From Pseudodesulfovibrio sp. (GTDB lineage: Bacteria; Desulfobacterota; Desulfovibrionia; Desulfovibrionales; Desulfovibrionaceae), in NCBI GenBank assembly GCA_016744135.1, contig JADGEX010000002.1, forward strand, positions 806,001 through 870,000: 64,000 nucleotides of DNA, read 5' to 3'. The notes beneath the pieces are model-generated. The model saw nothing but the letters and a program-made list of their open reading frames with translations, searched no databases and was not told the DNA's origin. Below are positions 1 through 8,248 of the stretch, in pieces (the first letter of the stretch is position 1; the number at the start of each line of letters is the position of its first letter). The translations under genes and the position numbers were made by a program.

Positions 1-1377
1 GACGAGACAGTCACGGCGGCTTTTTTCCCTTTCTATGAATCCACCCTTGATCCCTGGCAGTTCCTGCGCAACCTGTTTGGAGCCATGACGTTGGTCGGGC
101 TTGTGCTCATGGTGTATCGCCGGGTGCATTCAACCAAACTTCGTTTGTTGACGCATTTTCAGGACTGGGCGGCATTGTTGATTCTCGGTTGTATTATCTT
201 GTCGGGATTCTTTTTGGAGGCATCAAAGATCATGTCTCCAGCGGTTTTTGATCGGATGACCGATGAATATTTCGTTCCAGGAGAGGTCGGTGATTTGACG
301 GCCTTGAAGGCCTATTGGGCCCATGAATACGGTGTTGTTTTTTCCGTGGAGTATCCCATGGATGAAGACATGCTCGAACTTGGGGCAAGTCTTGACGAAG
401 ACAGTTGTGTTGACTGCCATGCCAACACAGCCACCGCGTTTGTTTCTCGCCCATTGGCAACAGCCCTTACCCCGGCGGCCTTTGCCTTGAATATGAGCAG
501 GGCGGATCAGGTCTTTTGGTATTTTCATGTCATATTTTGTTTCATAGTGTTGGCTGCCTTACCGTTTGGGAAATTTTTTCATCCTGTGTCCACGCCGATC
601 AATCTGGTTGTGCGACAAGGGCGGCGGGATGATCTTGAAGAATTTCAGCCTTCTGCTGTATGTCGGAGCGTAGGCATGGATGCCTGCACCCGGTGTGGGG
701 AGTGCAGTCTGCATTGCAGTGTGGCTCCGGCTTTTACGGTTCTGGGAAATCAAAATATACTCCCTTCGGAAAAACTTGCTTCCCTCAAGCAGTTTCAGAC
801 TGGTGAGCTCATATCTCAAGCCGGTCTGACCGTTTTTTCGGAAGGGAGTCGTATTTGTACGGAATGTCTGCGGTGCACGGATATCTGTCCGGCCGGAATC
901 AATCTTCAGGATTTGTGGATTGCATCCAAAGCCCGGATAACCAAGCTGGCACCGAGTCCCAATGATCTGTTGCGAAATAAAACGGCAACTCAGCGAGCGC
1001 GAGTCTTTGATAATTTGTGCAAGTCTTCATCCATTTTGCCAGCCGTGACCGGACTTGCGGATGACTCCGCTTCCTATTGGGCCTGTGTGCAGTGCACTAC
1101 CTGTACGAGTGTCTGTCCAGTGGTCGCGGTTTGCGAAGATCCATCACGCGATCTTGACCTTTTGCCACAACAGATCATGAATCTGCTGCGAATGGGACTC
1201 AAGGAAGAAACGCTTGGAGCACGTATGGTTTGGAGTTGTACGACCTGTTATAAATGTCAGGAGCATTGTCCACAGAATATCCGTGTGGCCGACGTCCTTT
1301 ATGAACTGCGAAATACCGTTGCCGCCCGTGTGCGGGATGGCGGTGCCTGTTGCGAAGGAAACGGAGAATCTTTGTGA
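1..1377 (+). CDS. Membrane cytochrome b/HdrE-like protein with haem c motif and four Cys clusters (5' truncated)
   Basis: The frame is open to the first base of the window, so the true start lies outside. Visible are hydrophobic helices near the left edge and around residues 180-200, a c-type haem motif CVDCH (about residue 138), and then four ferredoxin-like cysteine groups: CTRCGECSLHC, CTECLRCTDIC, CVQCTTCTSVC and CTTCYKCQEHC. This is the layout of a HdrE/DsrM-type membrane quinone cytochrome joined to HdrC-like iron-sulfur domains. The HdrB-like gene starts inside its stop codon, and glpK follows, so an electron-transfer module serving glycerol-3-phosphate oxidation is a reasonable inference. 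The periplasmic haem c inside the membrane part is unusual for a plain HdrE/HdrC fusion. Confidence 0.75.
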   Translation, partial: DETVTAAFFPFYESTLDPWQFLRNLFGAMTLVGLVLMVYRRVHSTKLRLLTHFQDWAALLILGCIILSGFFLEASKIMSPAVFDRMTDEYFVPGEVGDLTALKAYWAHEYGVVFSVEYPMDEDMLELGASLDEDSCVDCHANTATAFVSRPLATALTPAAFALNMSRADQVFWYFHVIFCFIVLAALPFGKFFHPVSTPINLVVRQGRRDDLEEFQPSAVCRSVGMDACTRCGECSLHCSVAPAFTVLGNQNILPSEKLASLKQFQTGELISQAGLTVFSEGSRICTECLRCTDICPAGINLQDLWIASKARITKLAPSPNDLLRNKTATQRARVFDNLCKSSSILPAVTGLADDSASYWACVQCTTCTSVCPVVAVCEDPSRDLDLLPQQIMNLLRMGLKEETLGARMVWSCTTCYKCQEHCPQNIRVADVLYELRNTVAARVRDGGACCEGNGESL

Positions 1378-2231
1378 AGTACGCCTATTTCCCGGGGTGT
1401 AAAATCCCTCACCATCTTCCTGAATACGGTGCATCCGTTGAAGCCGTATGCAAAGCTTTAGCTATTGAACTGGTGCCGCTTGAATTCAACTGTTGCGGCT
1501 GGCCTGTGCGGCATGAAAATGAATTGGCTTCAATTTTTTCGGCGGTACGAAATTTTGCGGTTGCCGAAAAGGCAGGGTTGTCGATTTTTACTCCCTGTAA
1601 ATGCTGTTTCGGTAATCTGAAATATGCCCAGTCCAGAATGGCGGAAGACGAAAAACTCTCAGCTCAGGTCGAATCCCTTTTAGTTCAAGATGGTTTGGCG
1701 TTACCCAAGTCCATGGATGTTTTTCATATGTTGACAATTCTTGACGAACAGGTCGGGGCCGAAATCCTCTACCGACGGACCGCAAATCCTTTGGAGGGAG
1801 TGAAGGTGGCTTGCCATTATGGTTGTCATGCACTTCGTCCGGGGAATGTCACTGGGTTTGATGACCCCATGGCCCCGACCGTGTTCGAAAGAATCATGCA
1901 GGCCATTGGAGCAGAGCCTGTTGATTGGGATTTACGATTGGAGTGTTGTGGATATCCCTTGCGTGGGCGTGATGACACTATTTCCGAAGCCCTGATGCGT
2001 AAGAAACTTGAGGATGCGGCTTCGGTTGGTGCGGATGTCGTGGCCACAGCCTGTACATATTGTCAGCTTCAGTTTGATAAGGAGCGTGACGGGCTTCCGT
2101 ATAGTGATCCGCTTCGGAAGGCACCGCCTGCTGTGCTCGTTAGTCAGTTGATAGGCATTGCCTTAGGATTGGAGGCGAATGCGCTTGGACTGGAGAGGAA
2201 TTGTCTTCCTTGGCAGGCACCTGGTTTTTAA
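1374..2231 (+). CDS. HdrB-like CCG-domain protein
   Basis: Cysteine-rich protein with two CCG-type domains: CNCCGWPVRHE-like 'FNCCGWP' near residue 40 with 'PCKCCFGN' near residue 78, and 'ECCGYPLRGRDD' near residue 190 with 'ACTYCQLQFD' near residue 225. These are the cluster ligands of heterodisulfide reductase subunit B. I chose the GTG at 1374, which overlaps the preceding TGA as GTGA and has GGAG upstream, rather than the ATG at 1350 inside the previous gene. Translational coupling to the upstream HdrE/C-like gene suggests a two-protein membrane-associated complex. The natural oxidant or reductant cannot be told from sequence; a disulfide or quinone-linked role is inferred. Confidence 0.8.
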   Translation: MKYAYFPGCKIPHHLPEYGASVEAVCKALAIELVPLEFNCCGWPVRHENELASIFSAVRNFAVAEKAGLSIFTPCKCCFGNLKYAQSRMAEDEKLSAQVESLLVQDGLALPKSMDVFHMLTILDEQVGAEILYRRTANPLEGVKVACHYGCHALRPGNVTGFDDPMAPTVFERIMQAIGAEPVDWDLRLECCGYPLRGRDDTISEALMRKKLEDAASVGADVVATACTYCQLQFDKERDGLPYSDPLRKAPPAVLVSQLIGIALGLEANALGLERNCLPWQAPGF

Positions 2232-2303
2232 GGATGTATCTTTATGGTATAGACGCAATCATCATCATGAATGTCACGTTTGGGATTGAATAAGGAGAGC
2301 GAC

Positions 2304-3815
2304 ATGGCGAAATATATCGGAGCCGTTGATTCCGGGACCACGAGCAGCAGATTTATTATTTTTGACGAACGTGGCCGTATTGTCGGTCTTGATCAGAAAG
2401 AACATGAACAGATTTATCCCAAACCGGGATGGGTCGAACATAATCCCATGGAGATCTGGAACAATACGCAGGAAGTCATCAAGGGAGCCTTGACCAAGTC
2501 CGGTATCAAAGGATCGGAACTGGCTGCCATCGGTATCACTAACCAGCGTGAAACCACAATTGTATGGGATCGATACACCGGGAAACCTTTCTACAACGCC
2601 ATTGTCTGGCAGTGCACCCGTACCCATAAAATTTGTAAGGAACTTACGGCCGATGGCGGTCAAGATCGTTTTCGCGAGAAGACCGGGTTGCCCATTGCAA
2701 CATATTTTTCCGGCCCGAAAATCAAGTGGATTCTGGATAATATTCCTGAAGCACGTGCCGCTGCGGAAAAGGGTGATGCCATGTTCGGCACCATTGAAAC
2801 ATGGATTATCTGGTGGCTGACAGGCGGCCCAAGGGGCGGTGCTCATGTCACTGATGTTACCAACGCCAGCCGGACCATGCTCATGGATCTTAAGACGCTT
2901 GAGTGGGACGAGGAGATCATGAAAATCATGGGTATTCCTGCCGAGGGCCTTGCTCGCATTGTGCCGTCATCTGATCAGGCGACATGGGGACCGACATCGG
3001 AAAGTGGTCCTCTGGGCGCACGTGTTCCAGTTTGTGGCGCCGTGGGCGATCAGCAGGCTGCATTGGTCGGCCAGACGTGTTTTGCGCCGGGGCAGGCAAA
3101 GAATACTTATGGCACCGGCTGTTTTTTGCTCATGCACACAGGGCATAAGCCTATTCAGTCCAAGCACGGCTTGATCACGACACTCGCCTATCAGTTCAGC
3201 GGACGTAAACCGTCATATTGTCTTGAAGGTTCCATCGCCATTGCCGGTGCGTTGGTCCAATGGTTGCGAGATAATCTCCAGATGTTCGATTCCGCTCCCG
3301 AAGTTGAAGCATTGGCAAAAAAGGTGGAAGACACCGGTGGTATGTATATTGTCCCGGCTTTTTCGGGCCTGTATGCACCATACTGGCGACCTGATGCCCG
3401 GGGAGTCATGGTCGGCCTGACTCGATATATCAATCGTAACCATATTGCCCGTGCCGTTCTGGAGGCCACCGCCTATCAGACCAAGGACATTGTGGAAGCC
3501 ATGAATAAGGATTCCGGCGTGGTCTTGGAAACCCTCAAGGCCGATGGTGGCATGGTTTACAATGAATTACTCATGCAGTTTCAGTCTGACATTCTGGATG
3601 TCCCGGTTGTTCGGCCCAAGGTGGCTGAGACTACTTGTCTCGGAGCAGCCTATGCAGCGGGTATCGCCGTTGGCTTCTGGTCTGGGCGTGAGGAGTTGTA
3701 TAACAATTGGGAAGAAGACAAGACATGGCAGCCGGACATGGATGAGAAGGATCGGACCGAAGGATACAACGGGTGGAAAAAGGCTGTCGAACGCACGTAT
3801 GATTGGGTTGATTAG
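2304..3815 (+). CDS. glpK: Glycerol kinase
   Basis: ATP-dependent phosphorylation of glycerol to glycerol 3-phosphate, cytoplasmic. The 503-residue product has the FGGY-family hallmarks: N-terminal phosphate loop '[15 protein letters not shown]', '[12 protein letters not shown]' and '[10 protein letters not shown]' glycerol-site segments, '[12 protein letters not shown]' and the C-terminal '[20 protein letters not shown]' region. ATG 2304 is preceded by AAGGAG; the longer reading from 2271 has no ribosome site. It lies 72 bases after the HdrB-like gene and is followed by a good terminator, so the three genes probably form one unit that feeds glycerol into glycolysis. Confidence 0.97.
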   Translation: MAKYIGAVDSGTTSSRFIIFDERGRIVGLDQKEHEQIYPKPGWVEHNPMEIWNNTQEVIKGALTKSGIKGSELAAIGITNQRETTIVWDRYTGKPFYNAIVWQCTRTHKICKELTADGGQDRFREKTGLPIATYFSGPKIKWILDNIPEARAAAEKGDAMFGTIETWIIWWLTGGPRGGAHVTDVTNASRTMLMDLKTLEWDEEIMKIMGIPAEGLARIVPSSDQATWGPTSESGPLGARVPVCGAVGDQQAALVGQTCFAPGQAKNTYGTGCFLLMHTGHKPIQSKHGLITTLAYQFSGRKPSYCLEGSIAIAGALVQWLRDNLQMFDSAPEVEALAKKVEDTGGMYIVPAFSGLYAPYWRPDARGVMVGLTRYINRNHIARAVLEATAYQTKDIVEAMNKDSGVVLETLKADGGMVYNELLMQFQSDILDVPVVRPKVAETTCLGAAYAAGIAVGFWSGREELYNNWEEDKTWQPDMDEKDRTEGYNGWKKAVERTYDWVD

Positions 3816-3840
3816 GCCAAATATCTGAAATATGACAGAG

Positions 3841-3873
3841 CAAGGCGGTCGAGTGTGGCTGCCTTGTTTTTTT
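3841..3873 (+). terminator. Rho-independent terminator of glpK
   Basis: Stem CAAGGCGG/CTGCCTTG with one wobble pair and a 10-base loop, followed by seven T residues, directly after glpK. Confidence 0.75.
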
Positions 3874-3892
3874 AGCGTGAGCGAGGCTCGAA

Positions 3893-5011
3893 ATGCAGAT
3901 GTACACGTCCCCGTCGAAACGAATTCCCCTGCTCGATATTGCCCGTTTTTTCGGTATGATATTGGTTTATTATGGCCATATTATTGAACGGATAATGTAT
4001 CTCGAAAACCCAACTGCCACGGCCCAATATAAATTTATCTATTCATTCCACATGCCATTTTTCTTTCTTCTGGCCGGGTTTACCCTTGCACCGGAAAAGA
4101 TGGTGCTACCCGTGGGGAAGTTCTTCAAAAAGGTGTTGGCTTCACGACTTGTTCCCTATTTTGTGTTTACCGTTGTATTGGCAATTTTGAGTCTGCTTTT
4201 TGTTGGTCATTTCGTGGTTATCGATCTGTCAACTGCAGACGGGTACCTCAAGGGGATAATCGCGACCCTGTTGGGTTTCCCTGTGTTCAACATTCCTCTT
4301 TGGTTTATGGCCTGTCTGGTTTCTGTTGAAATACTCCATTTTTTTGTCGGTCGATTTCTCAACAGTACGTTCAGGATTCTTGGTGCAGCCATTGCCTTTT
4401 ATGTTGGGGGATACGCCTTGACCGCGACCATTCAGTTTATTCCCGGTCCCAACTTCTGGCTTATTCATGAAGCCTTGGTTGTGTATGCCTTTTATCTGGT
4501 AGGTGTCTTGTTCCGTCGCAACGGTATTATGCTTGGTAGACAGCCGCGGTGGCGACTTTTACTTGCGACCGCTGTGTGTCTGCTGATTGTGGTGTTTACC
4601 TATGATATGAACGAAGGACCATTCAGACTCTTTGACGCTGTTGTTATCGTCTTGTCAGGACATGGAAATATTTTACTTTTCCCGCTCACGGCGTTAGCTG
4701 GCAGTTTGATGATCCTTTTGCTTGCGCGAAGCTCAGGTGCCAACAAATTTCTGATGTTCATGGGAGAAAATGCTTTGATTCTTTTTTGTCTCAACGGCAT
4801 TTTTTACCATTTTTTCAACGGGCCGTTTGCCGCATGGTTCGTTGCGGCATTCCCCGGTCACTGGATGGCAGTAACAGGCGCGGGAATGGCGTTTACCGTT
4901 GTTAGTCTGACATGTTGCGTTCCGTGTGTCTGGTTGCTCAACACCTATGTGCCGCAACTGGTCGGCAAGCCACGGCAGCAAGGGCCGCTTCTTCCGAGAT
5001 TTTTGCGGTAA
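3893..5011 (+). CDS. Acyltransferase family 3 membrane protein
   Basis: Ten or so hydrophobic helices in 372 residues, with the family-3 acyltransferase opening 'RIPLLDIARFFGMILVYYGHIIER': an Asp followed by a helix ending in a conserved His (residue 31), the expected catalytic region of this OatA/WecH-like group. These enzymes move acyl groups onto sugars or other acceptors at the cytoplasmic membrane; the acceptor here is unknown. It stands alone between the glpK terminator and the convergent alcohol dehydrogenase, whose stop codon is only four bases away with no obvious terminator between them. Confidence 0.8.
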   Translation: MQMYTSPSKRIPLLDIARFFGMILVYYGHIIERIMYLENPTATAQYKFIYSFHMPFFFLLAGFTLAPEKMVLPVGKFFKKVLASRLVPYFVFTVVLAILSLLFVGHFVVIDLSTADGYLKGIIATLLGFPVFNIPLWFMACLVSVEILHFFVGRFLNSTFRILGAAIAFYVGGYALTATIQFIPGPNFWLIHEALVVYAFYLVGVLFRRNGIMLGRQPRWRLLLATAVCLLIVVFTYDMNEGPFRLFDAVVIVLSGHGNILLFPLTALAGSLMILLLARSSGANKFLMFMGENALILFCLNGIFYHFFNGPFAAWFVAAFPGHWMAVTGAGMAFTVVSLTCCVPCVWLLNTYVPQLVGKPRQQGPLLPRFLR

Positions 5012-5015
5012 TGCT

Positions 5016-6170
5016 TTAAAGTGCCAGAGTGAGAATTTCCGTTAGTTCGGTTTTGCTTAAGAGAACAGGATTCCCTTTCATACTGCTTGCAGCGGCGGCT
5101 TTGTCGGCCAGATCGCTGAAATGTATGGTCTCTATTCTCATGTCTTTGAGCGTGGGGATTCTTATGTCCGTACAGAGTTCCCGTACCCATTTGATGCCAT
5201 CTTCCGGCGTTGCGTTGACGTTTCCGGTCAGTATGACGGCTGTTTCCGTATATGCATCAAGGCTCGGAGATTTCGGCTCACGTTCCCTGAGAGCGTTGAT
5301 GTTGATTTCCATTACAGAAGGGAGCAGGGCTGCACATACAGCACCATGTGGTGCCTTGAATTCGCCGCCGATGGGAGCGGCAAAACCATGGACTGCGCCG
5401 AGTTTGGCATTGGACAATGCAATGCCGGAGAATAGGCTGGCAAGGGCCATGTCTTCACGGGCTGAACTGTTTGAACCATCGACATACGCGACACGCAATG
5501 AGCGGGCAGCGCGAAGCATCCCTTCGCGGCACAAGGCATCGGTCATGGGATTTGCCTTGTTGGAAACAAACGCTTCCATGAGTTGAGTCAGGGCATCCAT
5601 GCCCGTGGCAGCGGTCAGGCTTGGCGGCATATCCTTGGTCAGTTCGGGGTCGACCACCGCAATATTCGGAATCATTTCCGATGAACGCATGCTGACTTTT
5701 ACGCCATGTTGGGGTGAGAGAATGACGGCGTTAGATGTGACTTCCGAGCCGGTGCCTGACGTTGTGGGAATCGCGATGAGCGGGACAGGAATTTGAGTTA
5801 GTGGTTGTCCTTTTCCAATGACTTCAAGGTAATCAAGAAGGTCGGCGTGGTTGGTAAGAAGTGCGGCCAAAGCTTTCCCGGCGTCAAGCACACTCCCGCC
5901 GCCAACAGCCACAACGACATCACATCCGGCTTGGCGTGCAGCTACTGCATTTTGTGAGATTGTTTCTACATTCGGTTCGCCGGATATGGAGATGATATGT
6001 GGAGTAAGCCCTTTATTTTTCAGGCCGTCGATGGCCCATTGCACTCGTTTGGAGGAACTGCCGATAACAAGGCAGACTGAAGTCCCCAGCGTTGCAGCCA
6101 AGTCGGGAATATCTTTTGAGGAGTTGGGGCCGAAAATTATTCGTGGAGCGGTGGCGAATTCAAATTGCAT
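5016..6170 (-). CDS. Iron-containing (group III) alcohol dehydrogenase
   Basis: 384 residues when started at the ATG at 6170, which has AAAGGA upstream; the in-frame ATG at 6242 lacks one. NAD-binding 'VVAVGGGSVLDAGKALA' and 'PTTSGTGSEVT' identify the group III family. Metal ligands are seen at 'GMDALTQLMEAF', 'AVHGFAAPIGG' and 'KAPHGAVCA'; at the second ligand position a Gln stands where FucO-type enzymes have His (DALTH). That variant occurs in part of the family, so activity is not excluded but metal choice may differ. Substrate cannot be predicted; a short-chain alcohol or aldehyde is likely. Confidence 0.9.
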   Translation of the reverse strand: MQFEFATAPRIIFGPNSSKDIPDLAATLGTSVCLVIGSSSKRVQWAIDGLKNKGLTPHIISISGEPNVETISQNAVAARQAGCDVVVAVGGGSVLDAGKALAALLTNHADLLDYLEVIGKGQPLTQIPVPLIAIPTTSGTGSEVTSNAVILSPQHGVKVSMRSSEMIPNIAVVDPELTKDMPPSLTAATGMDALTQLMEAFVSNKANPMTDALCREGMLRAARSLRVAYVDGSNSSAREDMALASLFSGIALSNAKLGAVHGFAAPIGGEFKAPHGAVCAALLPSVMEININALREREPKSPSLDAYTETAVILTGNVNATPEDGIKWVRELCTDIRIPTLKDMRIETIHFSDLADKAAAASSMKGNPVLLSKTELTEILTLAL

Positions 6171-6246
6171 GGGGTGATCCTTTGGAGTCGGTTCTGAAAT
6201 GCTCATGCCGTTTTGAATATCATTTCGATTCAGTCCCTTCAAGCGG

Positions 6247-6480
6247 GGGGGGGCCTCCGGCGGGCCTACCGGCGGTCGCTTTCAGCGGGACCAGAGAACC
6301 TTTTAAAAAAGGTTCTCTGGACTCTCCAAAACTTTTTGTGTCGCTTCGCGAAGGCTGCGGCAATAAGAATTTGTTTTTTTATAATAACCTTCGCCGAAGG
6401 CGACATGGGATTCTTAAGGCCCTCGGCCTTAAGCCGTCGGAGACGAAATCACCCGTCTATCCCGCCAAAGGCGGTTCCCT
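6247..6480. repeat. Palindrome-rich intergenic element
   Basis: The 230 bases between the alcohol dehydrogenase and the HdrD-like gene hold several hairpins: a G9 run next to CCTCCGGCGGGCCTACCGGCGG; a perfect 14-bp stem at 6291-6320 (CCAGAGAACCTTTT, loop AA); CCTTCGCCGAAGG near 6389; CTTAAGGCC-CCTC-GGCCTTAAG at 6413-6434; and CCGCCAAAGGCGG near 6463. Such blocks resemble the REP-like intergenic repeats common in Desulfovibrio genomes (from memory). No coding potential seen. The 6291-6320 stem may also end transcription of the HdrD-like gene on the minus strand. Confidence 0.6.
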
Positions 6481-7791
6481 CTAATACTCTTGCGAATCAA
6501 GATCAATGCCCAAAGCATCCCATTGTGCTGTGGCGTCAGCTTTGGCTTTTTCGATCATGTCATTCGACCATGGCTCGATGACGAGGGCTTCGGCGACGAG
6601 CTGCCAGAGGTATTTTACTTCGAATTCACAGTCGTCAAAATATTTTGGAATGCGTCGCATGATTTGGTCGCGACAATTGGAACACCCGACCACAACGACA
6701 TTGGCACCGCTTTGCTTGATTTGTTCGTTTTTGTATCGAGCGTGCCATGCAGACTGGTCTTCGAAAGGCATAGGCCACATCCCGCCGCCGCCCCCGCAGC
6801 AATAGTTCTTTTCTCGGTTAGGCGTCAGTTCGACAAAATTATCCACGCATTGCTGAACGATCCAACGAGGCTCGTCAAAATAGCCTTTGCCGAAATTGCG
6901 CGCCAGTTCACGACCATGCTTGCAGGAGTCGTGAAACGTGAAGATTTTTCCGGCATGGGCCGACTTGTCGAGTTTGATCCGGCCAGTTTTGATCAGGTCC
7001 ATGAGGTAGTCATAAAGATACATGAATCCGATTTCGTTGGCCGGGTCCTGTGCCGTGAGTTTTGTCATCCCCTTGCGGAACCCGTAAGACCCGCCGCCAC
7101 AGTCGGGCATGATTAGAGACGTGATGTCGAATTCTTTCATGTAGGCGATTTTGCGGCGGGCTAACTCGGTGTTACCGGCGTCATTTCCGGTGAACAACGC
7201 CCAATCCACGGCTTCCCAATTTTCGGAGGGAACGGTCCAGTTTTCCTTGGCCGCGTAGAAAATCTTCCACCACCAATACTGGTCCTCGAAATCTCCATAG
7301 ACTTCTTTGGAGTTTGGGAAAAAGAGGATGTCTGCGTCGTGCTTGTCCACCGGTACATGGAAACCGGGGAGTTCCTCGGCCAGTTCTTCGCCAAGTTCTG
7401 CCATGCCTTCCAGATAATCTTCTTTGGAAATACCGAGATTGTTGCCGGTCTCAAGGTTGTTGATCATGCCCTTGTGCAGGGAGCCGGGGACATCTTCACG
7501 CGGCCTGAGGCTTTTCAGATGAGCCATGATGGAGGTGATGTCGAGGCCTCCGGGGCATGTGCTTGTGCAACGGCCACAGCCGGTACACAACCATGGAAAA
7601 TTGGAGTCGATGACTTCGTCGACCAAGCCGTTGGCAAGCATCCGCATGACCTTTCTGGCATCCAAGCCATCCAGCGCGGGTGCGCCAGTGGTAGGGCAGC
7701 CGTTGGCGCATGCTCCACAGACAAGGCAATTGGAGAAGTCGTAATTGTCAAGAAAGGTCAGTTTGTTGTTGGTGGTATGCGTACTTTGCAT
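6481..7791 (-). CDS. HdrD-like (DsrK/TmcB-type) iron-sulfur protein
   Basis: 436 residues from the ATG at 7791 (AGGA upstream; the ATG at 7827 has none). Two [4Fe-4S] motifs at the N-terminus, 'CLVCGACANGCP' and 'CTGCGRCTSTCP', are followed by two CCG-type domains with 'DCGGGSYGF', 'HDSCKHGRELAR', 'YCCGGGGGMW' and 'GCSNCRDQIM'. This order is that of HdrD/DsrK/TmcB, soluble catalytic subunits that sit on a membrane cytochrome and handle thiol/disulfide or menaquinol electrons. No membrane or cytochrome partner is adjacent, so it is an orphan; the truncated HdrE-like gene at the window start is a possible partner only by inference. Confidence 0.8.
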   Translation of the reverse strand: MQSTHTTNNKLTFLDNYDFSNCLVCGACANGCPTTGAPALDGLDARKVMRMLANGLVDEVIDSNFPWLCTGCGRCTSTCPGGLDITSIMAHLKSLRPREDVPGSLHKGMINNLETGNNLGISKEDYLEGMAELGEELAEELPGFHVPVDKHDADILFFPNSKEVYGDFEDQYWWWKIFYAAKENWTVPSENWEAVDWALFTGNDAGNTELARRKIAYMKEFDITSLIMPDCGGGSYGFRKGMTKLTAQDPANEIGFMYLYDYLMDLIKTGRIKLDKSAHAGKIFTFHDSCKHGRELARNFGKGYFDEPRWIVQQCVDNFVELTPNREKNYCCGGGGGMWPMPFEDQSAWHARYKNEQIKQSGANVVVVGCSNCRDQIMRRIPKYFDDCEFEVKYLWQLVAEALVIEPWSNDMIEKAKADATAQWDALGIDLDSQEY

Positions 7792-8054
7792 GACGGTATC
7801 CTGGGCGTTTAAGCCATACCCAGCCAAGGTGGCGGGCTATTTAACTGTGTTGAATGGATGTGTCGTGGAAGGACGTATCAGGACCATTCTGAGGTCGTCT
7901 GTCAGTGTTTGAGAATGCTTACTACATAAGAGTTCTGTGTAAGTCAAAGTCCTTGCATTGAGCTTATGGATTCTCCGTGTCCTAAAGATTTTGATGTTTT
8001 TTTATGACTCTTTTGTCGGGATGTGTGGGAAGCCATAAATGCATACTATTTTTT

Positions 8055-8077
8055 GTTTTCCAGCAAAGCTGGAATGA
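8055..8077. promoter_or_regulatory. Palindromic activator site 1 (GTTTTCCA-N7-TGGAA)
   Basis: GTTTTCCA, seven bases, then TGGAATGA. Same core and spacing as sites at 8097, 13987 and 19927. Inferred binding site of the NtrC-type regulator encoded at 12526. Confidence 0.6.
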
Positions 8078-8096
8078 TATATCTATTTCTCTTGAT

Positions 8097-8119
8097 GTTT
8101 TCCGTTTTTTTTGGAAAAC
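8097..8119. promoter_or_regulatory. Palindromic activator site 2 (GTTTTCC-N9-GGAAAAC)
   Basis: GTTTTCCG, seven T, TGGAAAAC: seven perfectly paired bases on each side with the same centre spacing as the sites before the dms and tor operons. Lies about 70 bases before a sigma-54-like element. Confidence 0.65.
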
Positions 8120-8186
8120 CGGCAGCCAAGAGTGATATGTTATTGTCTAACAATTCATAATAAAAGGAATTTTCTTTGTTTACGGT

Positions 8187-8202
8187 TGGTATGGTCTTTG
8201 TA
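8187..8202 (+). promoter_or_regulatory. Possible sigma-54 promoter
   Basis: TGGTAT-N5-TTGTA. The -24 GG is intact and shares TGGTAT with the tor promoter, but the -12 has GT in place of GC. Placed 47 bases before the FmdE-MoeA start codon. Confidence 0.45.
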
Positions 8203-8248
8203 ACAGCTCGTTCATCATATTAACGAGAATGTTATCAAGAGGTATATC

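Larger units (their letters stand above)
7792..8248. promoter_or_regulatory. Divergent intergenic control region
   Basis: 457 bases between the HdrD-like gene and the FmdE-MoeA gene, AT-rich, without coding signal. The right half carries two 23-base palindromes and a sigma-54-like element (listed separately) reading toward 8249. Confidence 0.6.
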
